From positions 34,897,856-34,961,855 of the forward strand of contig NC_030851.1 in the NCBI RefSeq assembly GCF_000208745.1: a stretch of 64,000 nucleotides of DNA, in the 5' to 3' direction. Both the position numbers and the translations under genes were made by a program. The notes below the pieces were generated by a model. The model did not search any database and was not told the origin of the DNA. It saw only the letters and a program-made list of their open reading frames with translations. Source of the DNA: Theobroma cacao (Eukaryota > Streptophyta > Magnoliopsida > Malvales > Malvaceae). Every line of letters starts with the position of its first letter. Position 1 is the stretch's first letter. Shown here piece after piece: positions 36,997-48,009 of the stretch.

Positions 36997-39900
36997 TTGT
37001 TATTTGCTTGTTTGAAGTTTTTGTGGCCAAAGGGAGCTTATTTTAGCAGGTTTTCAGTTTTTCAGTTGATGGGAAAAGTGCGGGAATTGAGGAGGGGACT
37101 TTTTGAACGAGTTGGTCGCTACTCGCTGGGTTGAGAAGGGCCATTCCTGTTCAGATCCGTTAGGGATCACCATGGCTCCATGCTTCATTCAGGCCTTACA
37201 AGAAAAGGTCCAACTCGGGCCATGCGTATTCATTTAGCACAAGCCCCAACAACTATTTTTTGCAAATTATTAATTAAATAATTACTGAAAATGTTGAACT
37301 ATTATTAGTTATTAGACAATGATATCCCAAGTGAACAGTGTTTTAGTTCACAAAATCATACTGCTTCGCATATAAAGCTTACAGTCACCAAAACAATGTG
37401 CGTACTCTGCATCCACAGATTTGCGATGTATTTTAATTAATTACTAAATTTGTATAAAAATGTCGAAATATTTCTTAGTAAGTAGTAATCATTTTGTTTA
37501 CAGCAGACATGTCGTATAATGCTCTACCCAACATGTCACTAACTCATCACTTTGTGCATAAGTGCTTGACACTTGAGACATCCACGAAGAAGCGCCTCAT
37601 CCATTTTATTGTTTATGACCAAAGGCCCACTTTTTCACCTGAAAAGATTCCTTGTCATTCTTCTTGCTCTAGAGGGACAAAACCCCACAAGAACAAAATA
37701 AAAATATATAATATAATTGCACTCTAACAATGACAATGATGAGCGATGAAGTTAGGAGTTCGCAAATGCCCGAGCATACCTATTATTTAAGAACAACCGA
37801 GAGAGTGAGAAAAATTAATTAGTTTAAAGAGTAGGATTCCCAAGTAATTAATTACTATACGATGTCACCTCCGAAAATGTTTCGTTCATCTCAGAGGTTA
37901 AGTCTCGATCGAGCGGCACTTGCTCACCACCTTGTAAAGCGCGACATCAAGTTTGATTTTTTGCATCATTGTTAGTTCATATTGGAGAAGCCTGTGAAGA
38001 TGCAGTTCCTCTTTCGGAAAAGAAACAGAGAGATCAACTACAATTTCCTTAAATTAAGTGGGTTTTTCTTTTCTTTGGAAATATCGTTAAATTAAATTGT
38101 AACAATAAGGTCATAGACTGGGTGGGGCAAACAGCAAGGTGATGAAGTCAAGTAGTGGGAAGACTTTGGTGGTGATGTAACACTTGATCCATCAAAAAGC
38201 TCTGGTTGTGGTTTGAAATTCTGTGAAAAAGAGACAAAAAACGTTTCACGCTTCAACTGGAACGTGAATCTATTAAAAAATTGACTTGGTCATTAATCTT
38301 ACTAGAATGTGGTCCCCACCATGTTTGGATTGAACTGTTCTCTTTTAAATTTTAGTAAAATCGCTCGTGAACAAAAAATATTTTAATTTAACTTATTCAT
38401 TGCCAGTGGTTTTATCCTTTACAAATTTTGATATAAATCTAAATATCTCAACTTGAAAACGTGGCTTTTCTTTTAGATGAGCACGTGGCAAAATAAGGAA
38501 GGTTTTTGAAGTTTCTTTTTAAATATGCAATAGATGGTCCCCTACGCTGCTCTGGACATCCTTTTTCATTTTCCTTTCTAACAATATGTATGCGGTCTCT
38601 CTTCATCCATGCTAGGCTCCCACGCACACAAAAATCTATGGTCTTCGGCCTAGCAGGTAACGCCCCCACTTTAAAAGAAAAATCTCACGCCAGTTGCAAT
38701 GAGAAGAAACTACAAAAATATTCTTAACTTGGAATAAATTCGGTGGCCCTTGGCTTTGACTATTACAACCCCAACCATGTTTTCGCTGCAATTTCTAATG
38801 TTATATTTAACAATCTAATAATAATAGCATATGCTATTCTACCCTAATTAGCTTCAATTAGAATTTTATCACTACAATAAATAAATAAATATAATATTTA
38901 AGAAAATCACTAAATTATTTTAAAAATTTTAAATAAATCTATAACGTTTTATTATGTTCAATAAAATTTTTATATTTTTGTTTTGATTTTTTATAATTAA
39001 CAGTTAATTAATTATTATTAAATATTATCATATTATATTAATATATTATATTATAATATATTATGATATATCAACATGTCATTTTTTTTTAAAGTAACAT
39101 ATCACGTTAACACTACATTATATAAAATAATAAATTATATTTTGATTATTAATAATTAATTAATTATTAATTATAAAAATTTATTTAATTTAAAATAAAA
39201 ATATAAAAATTTTGTTAAAATAAAAATAATAATTTATTTAAAATTTTATAAATAATTAAAATTTATTTTAAGTATTATTACAAATAAATATTATTCATGT
39301 ATTTGCGGGCGCAGCTATGTCTAACGGAAAAAATTTTGCTTTTCTTTTGTTTTTGAATTTACATTCAGAAACGAAAAGCGGGAAAGGGTCCCGCATGCAT
39401 GCAGGCCCTGATTAAACATGTCTTTTACCATTTCGAAGAAATCGAAGCTAACCACTGAAAAGGCACTCCTTTGTCTCTGCCTATAATGATTGGCCCGAGA
39501 TAATGAATTTATTATAAATATTTTCAAAACATTTGTCAATTATATGTGATTTATATATATATTCGAAAAAACAGCTTTGGTATTAAAATTGAAGAAGAAT
39601 CTGTACAACCTATTTGAAGTAGGAACAAAGAAAACTTCAAACTTAATGCAAAATCAGACGAAGTCAGTAGCTTCATCAATCCCAGACATAACCTGCCCTA
39701 GAAAACTATATTTTACTACTTACAGTCTTGAGCTAAATAATTAGGGTGATTTTTTTGTTGATTATTTCTCATTCTATTTACAAGTTGACTATTTCTCTTC
39801 TATTTTTTTTTTGTTGTCTGCGTGGCCTTAATGGGTATGCTTTTTATTTTATTCATAATTATGACTTGAATAGGGAATATGTTCCAATTATTAAATTAAA

Positions 39901-40070
39901 TATTCGGGTGTTTCTAATATAGAATCAAGATCTTACTTTCAATTTTCTAATTTTTCATAATTGATATGCAAAATATCTATTTTTAAGGATACCAGCTCTG
40001 TATCGCTAATTTCTATTTTGTGGAATTTAAGTATGGTATTGTAAGTCTGGAAAGCAGTGAACCACGACCC
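36997..40070. other. Intergenic region between the divergent AIP1 and LPR-like genes
   Basis: The AIP1 promoter should lie just right of 36,996; I see no clear TATA box there. Short frames such as 37,494-37,727 and 38,506-38,727 are not supported. About 38,870-39,290 is extremely A/T-rich with palindromic TTAATTAATTA runs and may be a scaffold-attachment-like or decayed MITE region. No RNA gene seen. Confidence 0.4.
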
Positions 40071-40077
40071 TATATAA
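40071..40077 (+). promoter_or_regulatory. TATA box of the LPR-like gene
   Basis: TATATAA, 126 bp upstream of the start codon at 40,197, preceded by CGACCC. Transcription would start near 40,100-40,110, giving a leader of about 90 bp that contains two upstream ATGs. Confidence 0.65.
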
Positions 40078-40183
40078 TGATGTTAAGCCACAAATAAACC
40101 TCCAATTAACTCAATTCTTTTCAAACCTTATCTCTCTCTCTGTCTGTCACGCTTTCACGCTGTCTTCTCCCTGTTTGCTCATT

Positions 40184-40218
40184 ATGCAATGAAGAGATGT
40201 TCTCCATGGGGAGGATGA
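40184..40218 (+). promoter_or_regulatory. Two upstream ORFs before the LPR-like start
   Basis: ATG CAA TGA (40,184-40,192) is a two-codon uORF. A second uORF from the ATG at 40,189 runs nine codons to a stop at 40,216-40,218 and overlaps the main start at 40,197 in another frame. Both precede the first ATG of the main frame. They could reduce or regulate initiation at 40,197 or favour the in-frame ATG at 40,206. Confidence 0.6.
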
Positions 40219-43200
40219 TGCTGTTTTTTCTCATATGTTTAGCTCTCTTGGGAGAGCTCAGCACTTCATGGGCGGAAGATAGGCTTGTGAATCCATTACA
40301 GTTGGAAATGTTTGTGGATGAGCTTCCAGATATGCCTAAAATCCAAGGTTTCGATGTAGTGAATGGTTCTCCCAAATCTAAGTCACTGACGATTGGCATG
40401 TTCAGGAAGAAATGGGTAAGTATTTCTTTCTTGTCATTCTTCAATTCCTTTCTTAATTTTCCTGTTCAAATCTTCCCGTTTCTCTGCCTTGTTGATTTAA
40501 GTATTAAGTATAACAGTCCCCTTGGTGTCCTTCAAAGTCAAACAAGGACGCCCAAGTTTGAGGGCAGTGGGTGCCCTGTAGCTCAACTCTGCAACTTCGA
40601 TACCAGATCAAGTTAATTGCATCTTTTCAAATTATGCATGTAAATTTTTACAAACAATTTAGGTTAAACCCGCAGTATTCATAATTTTTAAACAATGTTT
40701 TAGTATTTTAGTTTCTGGAAAGAATATTATTACAAGGCAAAACAGAGAAAGGGAATAGAGGAATCGAGTCTCTCATGCTACAGCAACAACAGGAAAAGGA
40801 AAAAGAGGAAGTCTCTTCCTCTGTCTCCTTACCTACCCGCTCTCCAAAACTATTGCGAATTCATATTTTGACACAAGTATTAACCACCAATTATAGTTGA
40901 GATAAAAAGGGGGACTGTGATGACTGCTTCCTACTATCCGCGACCCCATGGCCAGTTGCAAAAGATGCTTTCCCACCTTGAAAAGTAAAAGGTAGACAGT
41001 GAACAGAGTGATGCTTCGAATTTTATCTTTTCTACACAACTATCTTTTTTTGACAATTTCCTCATCTTTGTAGCTTGCCAAAGAAAACCAATGCTCAACT
41101 CAGGTGTAGTGCTGATAGGTTGCCCAATATGTTATGACAAGCTTTTGGTTTTGGGGGTTGGGCGGATGGGCGCTATTTCCATTTTAACAAGTTATGAGCT
41201 GTATTCGTACCATACATGGTTCAATTAATTAATTAGTTTTAAATTTTAATGGTTAGTCCCATTCAGTTTGCCAGCTCTTTCTTCGTTTCTTTTCAGTTTG
41301 GGTTCAATTACACATTGTTTACCACTAGCTTCTTTCAACAAAGTCATCAAAGGAAGTTGGTAAACTCGAGGAGGAGATGTTTATTTTTTCTGCAAATTGT
41401 CTCTGTTGAAGTATTTAATTCTTCTTTAACTAAGAACAATATTGTATTCAAAGAGAATTGTCGTACACGAATGAGGAATTACTCTTTCTGTCTTTTATAT
41501 GTTTTTCTGAGAAACCAAATTTTTTATTGTGATTGTGAAACATCATAACCGAACTCATCTTGTTTGTTGCCTTCCGCTTTGCAGAAATTCCACAGGGACC
41601 TCCCTCCGACGCCAGTGTTCGCCTACGGTGCCTCCAGGCTCACTGCAACAGTACCTGGTCCAACCATCGAGGCCCTCCACGGCATTGACACTTATGTCGA
41701 GTGGCAAAATCACCTCCCTTCAAAGCACATACTGCCATGGGATCCGACAATCCCAACCGCCCTCCCTGCCACCAAGAAGCGAGTTCCTACTGTAGTGCAC
41801 CTCCATGGTGGCATCCATGAACCCGCCAGTGATGGAAACTCAAACTCGTGGTTCACCGCTGGATTTAAAGAAAAGGGGCCCACGTGGGCTAACGCAACAT
41901 ATCACTACAACAATAACCAACAGCCTGGAAATTTATGGTACCATGATCATGCCATGGGATTGACCAGAGTCAACCTGTTGGCAGGCCTGATTGGGGCCTA
42001 TGTTCTTCGCCATCCTGACGTCGAGGGCCCACTTAAACTTCCGCATGGTGACGAATTTGATCGACCTTTGCTCGTGTTTGATCGTAGCTTTCGCACAAAT
42101 GGTTCCATATACATGAATTCCACAGGAAATAATCCCACTATACATCCACAATGGCAGCCCGAATATTTTGGCGATACAATCATAGTAAATGGCAAGGCAT
42201 GGCCGAAGATGATGGTACGACGTCGTAAATACAGATTTCGTATAATCAATGCCAGCAATGCTAGATTCTTCAGATTCTTCTTCACGAATGGCTTGGAATT
42301 CATTCACGTGGCAGCTGACTCAACTTATCTTGGGGAACCTGTAGTGACCAATGAAACTCTGCTGGCACCATCAGAGATTGCTGACGTGGTCGTTGACTTT
42401 TCAAAGTCAGAGACTGATGATGCTATTCTGGCTAATGACGCACCGTACCCTTACCCGTCGGGTGACCCAGTGAATGAATCAAATGGCAAAGTCATGAAAT
42501 TTATCATCAAGAAAAATCAAGAGGTTGACACGTGGCGAGTACCTAATAAATTGATAAAATATCCTTCCCCGGATTTATCTAGTGTAAGGGAAACGCGATA
42601 CATAGCAATGTATGAGTACACCAGTGATACAGATGAGCCGACGCATCTTTACATCAACGGAAAACCGTATGAAGCGCCGGCGACGGAGACCCCTAAAGCG
42701 GGGACCAGTGAGATTTGGAATGTGATTAATCTGACGGAGGATAATCATCCGTTGCACATTCATTTGGGACTATTTACAGTGTTGGATCAGACGGAGCTGG
42801 TGAATAAAGAGGAGTTCAAGGGATGCATGTCCAAAGAGAACGACGCGATCAAGTGCCATATAAGCAAGTATGCGCGAGGCAAGAAGGTAGAGGTACCAGC
42901 ACATGAGAAGGGGTGGAAGAATGTTTATAAGATGACACCAGGATTTGTGACAAAAATACTGGTTAGGTTTTCTTATATTCATTCCAACTCTTCATATTCA
43001 TTTGATCCAACGGCAAACCCTGGTTACGTCTATCATTGCCATGTAAGTATATCACCTTTTCCCTTTATTTTATTCGTTTTCAAACATGGTATTGATATAA
43101 TTAAATAATAAACTTAAAATTGATTGCGCAGTTCAATGAAAAACCTTTGGTAGTCAGGTAGGTACCTACCTGCATATTTCTCTGTCAGGATTAGCCAATG

Positions 43201-43370
43201 AAGAATTACTCAGATCTGTCCTTTTGCCATATATTCACGAGTTGCTCTATAAAATCCAAATTGCAAAAAAAATTTTATCGAAGTTTCTTGACAGAATTTA
43301 TTCTCGGCACATGCAGATCTTGGATCATGAAGATAATGTGATGATGAGGCCCATTAAGCTGATCAAATGA
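40197..43370 (+). CDS. LPR1/LPR2-like multicopper oxidase (ferroxidase family)
   Basis: Three exons, 40,197-40,415, 41,585-43,042 and 43,317-43,370, each intron in phase 0 with GT-AG ends, encoding 576 residues. A hydrophobic signal peptide (about residues 1-26, ending STSWA) sends it to the secretory path. Copper-site motifs are intact: HLHGG (H145, H147), WYHDH (H193, H195), HPLHIH (H461, H464, H466) and the HCHxxxHxxxxM type-1 site (H557, C558, H559, H563, axial M568). The last of these is split by the second intron right after HCH. Arabidopsis LPR1 and LPR2 are wall/ER ferroxidases that stop root growth under low phosphate through iron deposition; length (581 for LPR1) and motif spacing fit this family rather than laccases or ascorbate oxidases. 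Several NxS/T glycosylation sites are present. Confidence 0.93.
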
Positions 43371-44035
43371 GAAAGGCTACAGAAAGATCATTCCAGGGGA
43401 AACCTAAGTACGGTGATTATGCCAAAAGCTGATACAATTTTTTGTCCTTTTTCCATTGAAAATTTCAGTTTCTTTCTTCTCTTATTTTCATTTTAACACG
43501 GATGCAGGAACTCTATTTACAAGCAACATCTGAAGGACTCTGGCAATTCTAAAGTTGTCAATATTCCTGAACTTGAGTTCTTCAATAATTAGTGCTACAA
43601 ATGGAAGAAATTTTATCAACATATAGACAACATAGAAGCTGATGTTAAAGTGTACAATTGTGGGGGATTTTGGTTAAAAATAAAAGGCAGCAATAGCTTT
43701 ATGATTTAGCTAGAAATGTTATTTTGGTCAATGATGACCTAGAAATGTTGTAAAAGTGTGGTTTATGCTCTTTATTGTATGCTAAATACTCTAAGTTCTT
43801 TCCGAGGTTATCAATTTCATTAAAATAGGATTTAAAATAAGTCCGAATGAAACATTTTATTATAGCCGACCACATTCTATTACGTACAGCACTGATCTCC
43901 GACCATTGTTGAGTCTTTTTCTCTCAATTCACGGCTGGCTTTAGACTCAAATCACTCAGGTTAAAAACTCGACTCATGTACGTTTCCAAAGAGTCTAAAT
44001 TAACATTTTTTTTCAAGCTCAATTGAGTGACTTAT
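43371..44035. other. 3' flank of the LPR-like gene
   Basis: Probable 3' UTR to around 43,800, then intergenic DNA up to the LTR at 44,036. No other gene seen. Confidence 0.4.
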
Positions 44036-44767
44036 TGTTAGAAAAATAATTGAAAACAAAGGAATATAAAATAAAACAAGTAAATACAGTAAATGGTTTG
44101 AAGCGTGGTATCATTATCTTTAAAGATAATTTCTGCCTCTTTAGAGTATAAAACTCGGTGCTAAAGGATTGTAGCGGTTATCCTCTAGGATTCAACAGAC
44201 TCTTCCTTATAGTTTGCACAAATTAATAAGGGATGACAGGAACAGCTAAAAGAAAGAATCTAGCTAAGAAAGAAAGGAAGTAGAGAAGACTTAAGAGAAG
44301 ATGAAAGGCTTTGGTGTGTCTTGTGAGTGAGGGTGTGAGGCTGCATTTATAGGTAGGGAGTGAAGTAAACGTTGCACCAAATCAAGGAGTTGAGAAAAAG
44401 CCTCAAGGAGTTGGAGCAAAACCTGGTCAGCACGTATACTAAGTCAAGTATACATTGTAGCAAAACCAAGAAAGCTAGGTAAGCATGGTAGAGTTTGAGT
44501 TTGATTCAATCAAAGACTGAAAAAACTTAAAAAATTAAAGTCAAAGGTACAAAAATTCATTTGGGCACAACCCACGTGTATATTAGCGTGCAAAACGGAA
44601 AAATCTAAAATTTCTCAAAGTCTAGTCCAATCTTGTGTACGCGTGAGCTCACTCCATTTTCTTTGCTTGCAACAAGCCCATAGTGGGTTTTCATATATAA
44701 GGCATTCACCTTTCTTGTATCTTGGCAATATGGGATGTTTGAACCTTATGAAATACACTATTTTTCA
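44036..44767 (-). mobile_element. LTR of an old Ty1/copia element
   Basis: A 732-bp unit that on the minus strand begins TGAAAAATAGTG and ends TTTTTCTAACA (canonical TG...CA). It is immediately preceded in that direction by a polypurine tract (GGGGGATTAT, about 44,768-44,780). It is the 3' LTR of the element whose RNase H remains lie at 45,330-45,640. Its 5' partner is missing from the window. Confidence 0.7.
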
Positions 44768-45640
44768 ATAATCCCCCATATATTTCGTAAGATTTTATAA
44801 GAAGCTTTGCTGGGTCAAATTTCATTTGAGTGTAGTGCATTGTGACTGGTACTTTTTAAGCTCTGGACCACCCCTAGAAAGAATGAAACATAAGTCACAG
44901 AATTTTGGTAAAGTTTGTAACTTATATGAACCAAAATTCTTTATGTGAAATATAGTTTTCATCAATCACATTACACCCCCACAATTTCTGTTGTTCAATG
45001 CGGTTTTGCTCGAATAGGCCATACACGTGCCTAGTTATTCATAAGTGCTCTAGAGAATTTGTCACAATTCTCATAGGAGTGGCCCCACTCCCCACTTATA
45101 TAGGTTGATTCCGTCAAGTGTATACTGTAGTAAAATACACTACCCATAAGGGATATGGAATTCATTCAGAGTTTAACTCAACCTCTCTTGCATTATAGTT
45201 TTACACTATTCACACACCATAGAAGGGACAATAATTTTAATAGTGCATCAATTTATCAATAAATAACTTGTTATTACCCATATGAACCTAATCCATGGGA
45301 TCTCCAATCACATAGGTTAGGTTACCATTATTTGTTGATTTTCTCTATTGGCTTAAGTCCCATTCCCCTTGATGTAGCATTAATTATTTTTTTTCCCAAG
45401 GGTTTTGTCAGAGGATCAGCCAAATTCAACTCTGACTTCACATAATTAATGGATATAATTTCATTTATAAGCAGCTACTTTACTACATCATGTCTTAAAC
45501 GAATGTGTCTATTTTACCATTGAAAGTTTTATTCTTTGTAATGTCTATTGCCGCTTGGCAATCATAGTGCATAGACACAAAAGGTGTTGGTTTCATTCCC
45601 AACAGAAAATCTGCTAAGAGGTTTCTCAACGAAATAGTGT
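44768..45640 (-). pseudogene. Ty1/copia 3' remnant: RNase H end, spacer, polypurine tract
   Basis: On the minus strand, 45,640-45,490 translates to a copia RNase H segment (CQAAIDITKNKTFNGK, with H and R residues decayed), continuing with frameshifts and stops through a stretch resembling LADPLTKPLGKK near 45,420-45,330. The rest is the non-coding spacer to the polypurine tract. The element is cut at about 45,640, where LINE endonuclease sequence begins, so gag, protease, integrase and reverse transcriptase are all missing. Confidence 0.65.
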
Positions 45641-46440
45641 ATTACCATAATGGACTTTTGTGTAATAGTGGATGTAATGGGACAAGCTAGTGGACTTGCA
45701 TTATTGTGGAAGCAAGTTATAGATATTATTATTAAATCTTTTTCTAAAAATCATATTGATTCTAACATTAATTTGCATGGGGACACTTGGAGGTTGATAG
45801 GATTCTCTGGTTACTCAAACGCATTGGAGAGATGGAAGAGTTAGGATCTTCTTAGATTATTGAATTCATAGTCATAGATCCCATGGCTTTGCCTAGGTGA
45901 CTTTAATGAAATTATGTTTGATTATGAAAAGGAAAGTGGTACAAAAAGATCCGAAACACAAATGAAGGAGTTTAGAGATATTTGTGTTGAATGTGAACTA
46001 AGAGACTTGGGTTGCAGGGGTTCACTGTATACATGGCGGAATAACAAAGAGGAGGAGGAACTTATTAAATGCAAACTTGATAAGGTAATGGCATCAATTC
46101 CATTATGCAATAAATTTCCTCGTATAACAATCTTTAATGAAGTGGTGGGCACATCAGATCACTTGGCTTTAAAGGTTGATTTATTTCATGTCAAGATTGT
46201 TAGATAGAAGAGAAGATTTCATTTTGAAGCAACTTGGGTACATGATATAAATTTTGAGAAATTAATTTTAGAAGAATGGAACAGTATGGATTAGGGCCCT
46301 GAAGATTTTATGGGAAAATTGGAGAGAACGAAGGAGAAAATGAAGATGTTTAAAAGTAATCCTTTAAAGGAGGTACAGATAAAAATTTTGAAGAAGATAA
46401 AAAAGCTTCAACAGGTTTGTGATTCGATGGCTCCAAAAAG
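45641..46440 (+). pseudogene. L1-type LINE: endonuclease domain (5'-truncated)
   Basis: Plus-strand frames read as the C-terminal two thirds of an APE-type endonuclease. They include GLALLWK near 45,690, WLCLGDFNEI near 45,890 (the GDFN catalytic block), LRDLGCRGSLYTWRN near 46,010 and GTSDHLAL near 46,150 (the SDH catalytic block). The beginning of the domain and ORF1 are missing, as is typical of 5'-truncated LINE insertions. Stops interrupt it (for example at 45,842 and 46,205). Its continuation is displaced beyond a transposon insertion to about 48,010. Confidence 0.85.
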
Positions 46441-47401
46441 AATGGCAATAGGTACCCTGTTATAAGCAATCCGATTATATATGATTAAGATACCCTCTAA
46501 TTGAGTTTGGAACGGGTTCGGGTAGACTACCTGTGTCAAGTTCGAGTAGTGTTTGGGTACCACCCCTTGGGTACTCAATACTTGAACACGATTATGTTTT
46601 TTTAATTTGATGTAATTAAAGACAAACTCATATTGTTAATTAAATTAAATCATGAAATCATGATTATTAATTAACTTGTAATGTGTTTTAATATATGTAC
46701 TCCATATATTGTTTTAATTTATAAGGAATATAATTACTATTATAAATACACTTTTAGTATATATACTTTAAATATAAATATATTTACTTTTTTTTGTGTT
46801 AATATCATTAAAATTATAACTTATACAATTATTTATTATAATATATATACTTAAAGCGAAGTTGTGAAATTATAATAGTTTTGTAACCCAGTTAGTTTTT
46901 TCTTTAATATCATGTAATTAAAGACAAATCCATACAGTTAGTTAAACTTGTAATGTTGTTATCTTATTGTATACTTGTAATGTTGTTGAAGTTGTTGTTT
47001 GGATATTTTTTGTTAGTTATTTAAATTGATATTTGAGACATTTGCTTTTATTATTTAAATTTAAATTTTATTATTTGTGTGCTTTTATAAATCTAATTAT
47101 TAGTGAATTATATAGAATATGGATAGGCAATATTATTGTATATGGATACGCGTACAGGTATGGGTTCGGGTTCAAGTAATTGGGTACTTATGAAGAGCAT
47201 TTTAATAATTTTTTTAAATTATTAGGTTTATAAACGAGTTCGAGTAATTATCAGGTAATGGGTATGTACTAGGGTTCGAGTTGGGGTAGTAAATTTAAAA
47301 AATATTCAAGCAGTTGTAGGTTTTGGGTATCCCATTTATTAATTGGGTTCGGGTTCAAGTATCTTAAAAAACTAGCGAGTACCATATCCGTTGACATCCC
47401 T
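46440..47401. mobile_element. hAT-like non-autonomous element inside the LINE
   Basis: Ends read AATGGCAATAGGTACCC at the left and TAGGGATGTCAACGGATATGG at the right (reverse complement). Subterminal GGGTTCGGGT/ACCCG repeats flank an A/T-rich core of about 960 bp without an ORF. It splits the LINE linker between endonuclease and RT. I could not identify a clear 8-bp duplication. Confidence 0.6.
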
Positions 47402-48009
47402 AGTGTCATGAGCCAACCTTGTATAGGCTCTGACAGGGTAGAATTGCGTAGGAGATTAAGTCTTTTGTACCTACAAGGGAGATGTCTCATTTTCAAACAT
47501 TGTATTGGCATTTGGTGATAGTTCTAGAAATTCTTGTTAAGTCTTTAAAGGGAAGACCCTTTAGAAAAAGAATGTCCTTATCTGTAACATTGTAATGGCT
47601 ACTGGTGAAATATTTGTAAAACTTCGTAATCTCTTTATAGAGGGTGAATAGTCAACGGATTATTGGACTACCTCACTAGAAAAAGTATGTTTATAGCGAG
47701 TCATCTAGAGCTACCCTTATGGCCCGATGACGATGTTTTCAAGTCCCTTTGTACTTATTTTGATATTAATAAAATATTTTTCTTTATGTAGTTCCAGTGG
47801 TTATGTATATAGTATTCGTTATGCTCTCCGATTTTGATGTTGTGTTGCCTTAATCCAATTGTGTCTATTACTGTTGTTTGTTCATATTTGAGTTATTGGT
47901 TGGCTTGCATGAAAGCATCCATTCAAGAGTTGCACGGACTATTATATATTTAAACGAAATAGCGTAGTTTGTGACACGTAGGCTCGAACCTTCGATCCTA
48001 TAGAGTTCA
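47402..48009. other. Unidentified ~0.6-kb insert within the LINE
   Basis: Lies between the hAT-like element and the point where LINE coding resumes. It contains AATAAAATATT near 47,768 but no ORF or clear termini. It could be a second insertion or a rearranged piece. Confidence 0.35.

Noticed and set aside
40416..40616. Read-through of LPR-like exon 1 to a 139-residue frame
   Set aside because: Consensus donor GTAAGT at 40,416 and the conserved continuation at 41,585 show that this part is intron.
41933..42982. Long antisense frames across the LPR-like second exon
   Set aside because: They are shadows of the plus-strand coding exon, which has full motif and splice support.
47975..48000. tRNA or SINE-like B box (GGTTCGAGCC on the minus strand)
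   Set aside because: No cloverleaf, acceptor stem or A box at the right spacing was found; it lies in transposon debris.
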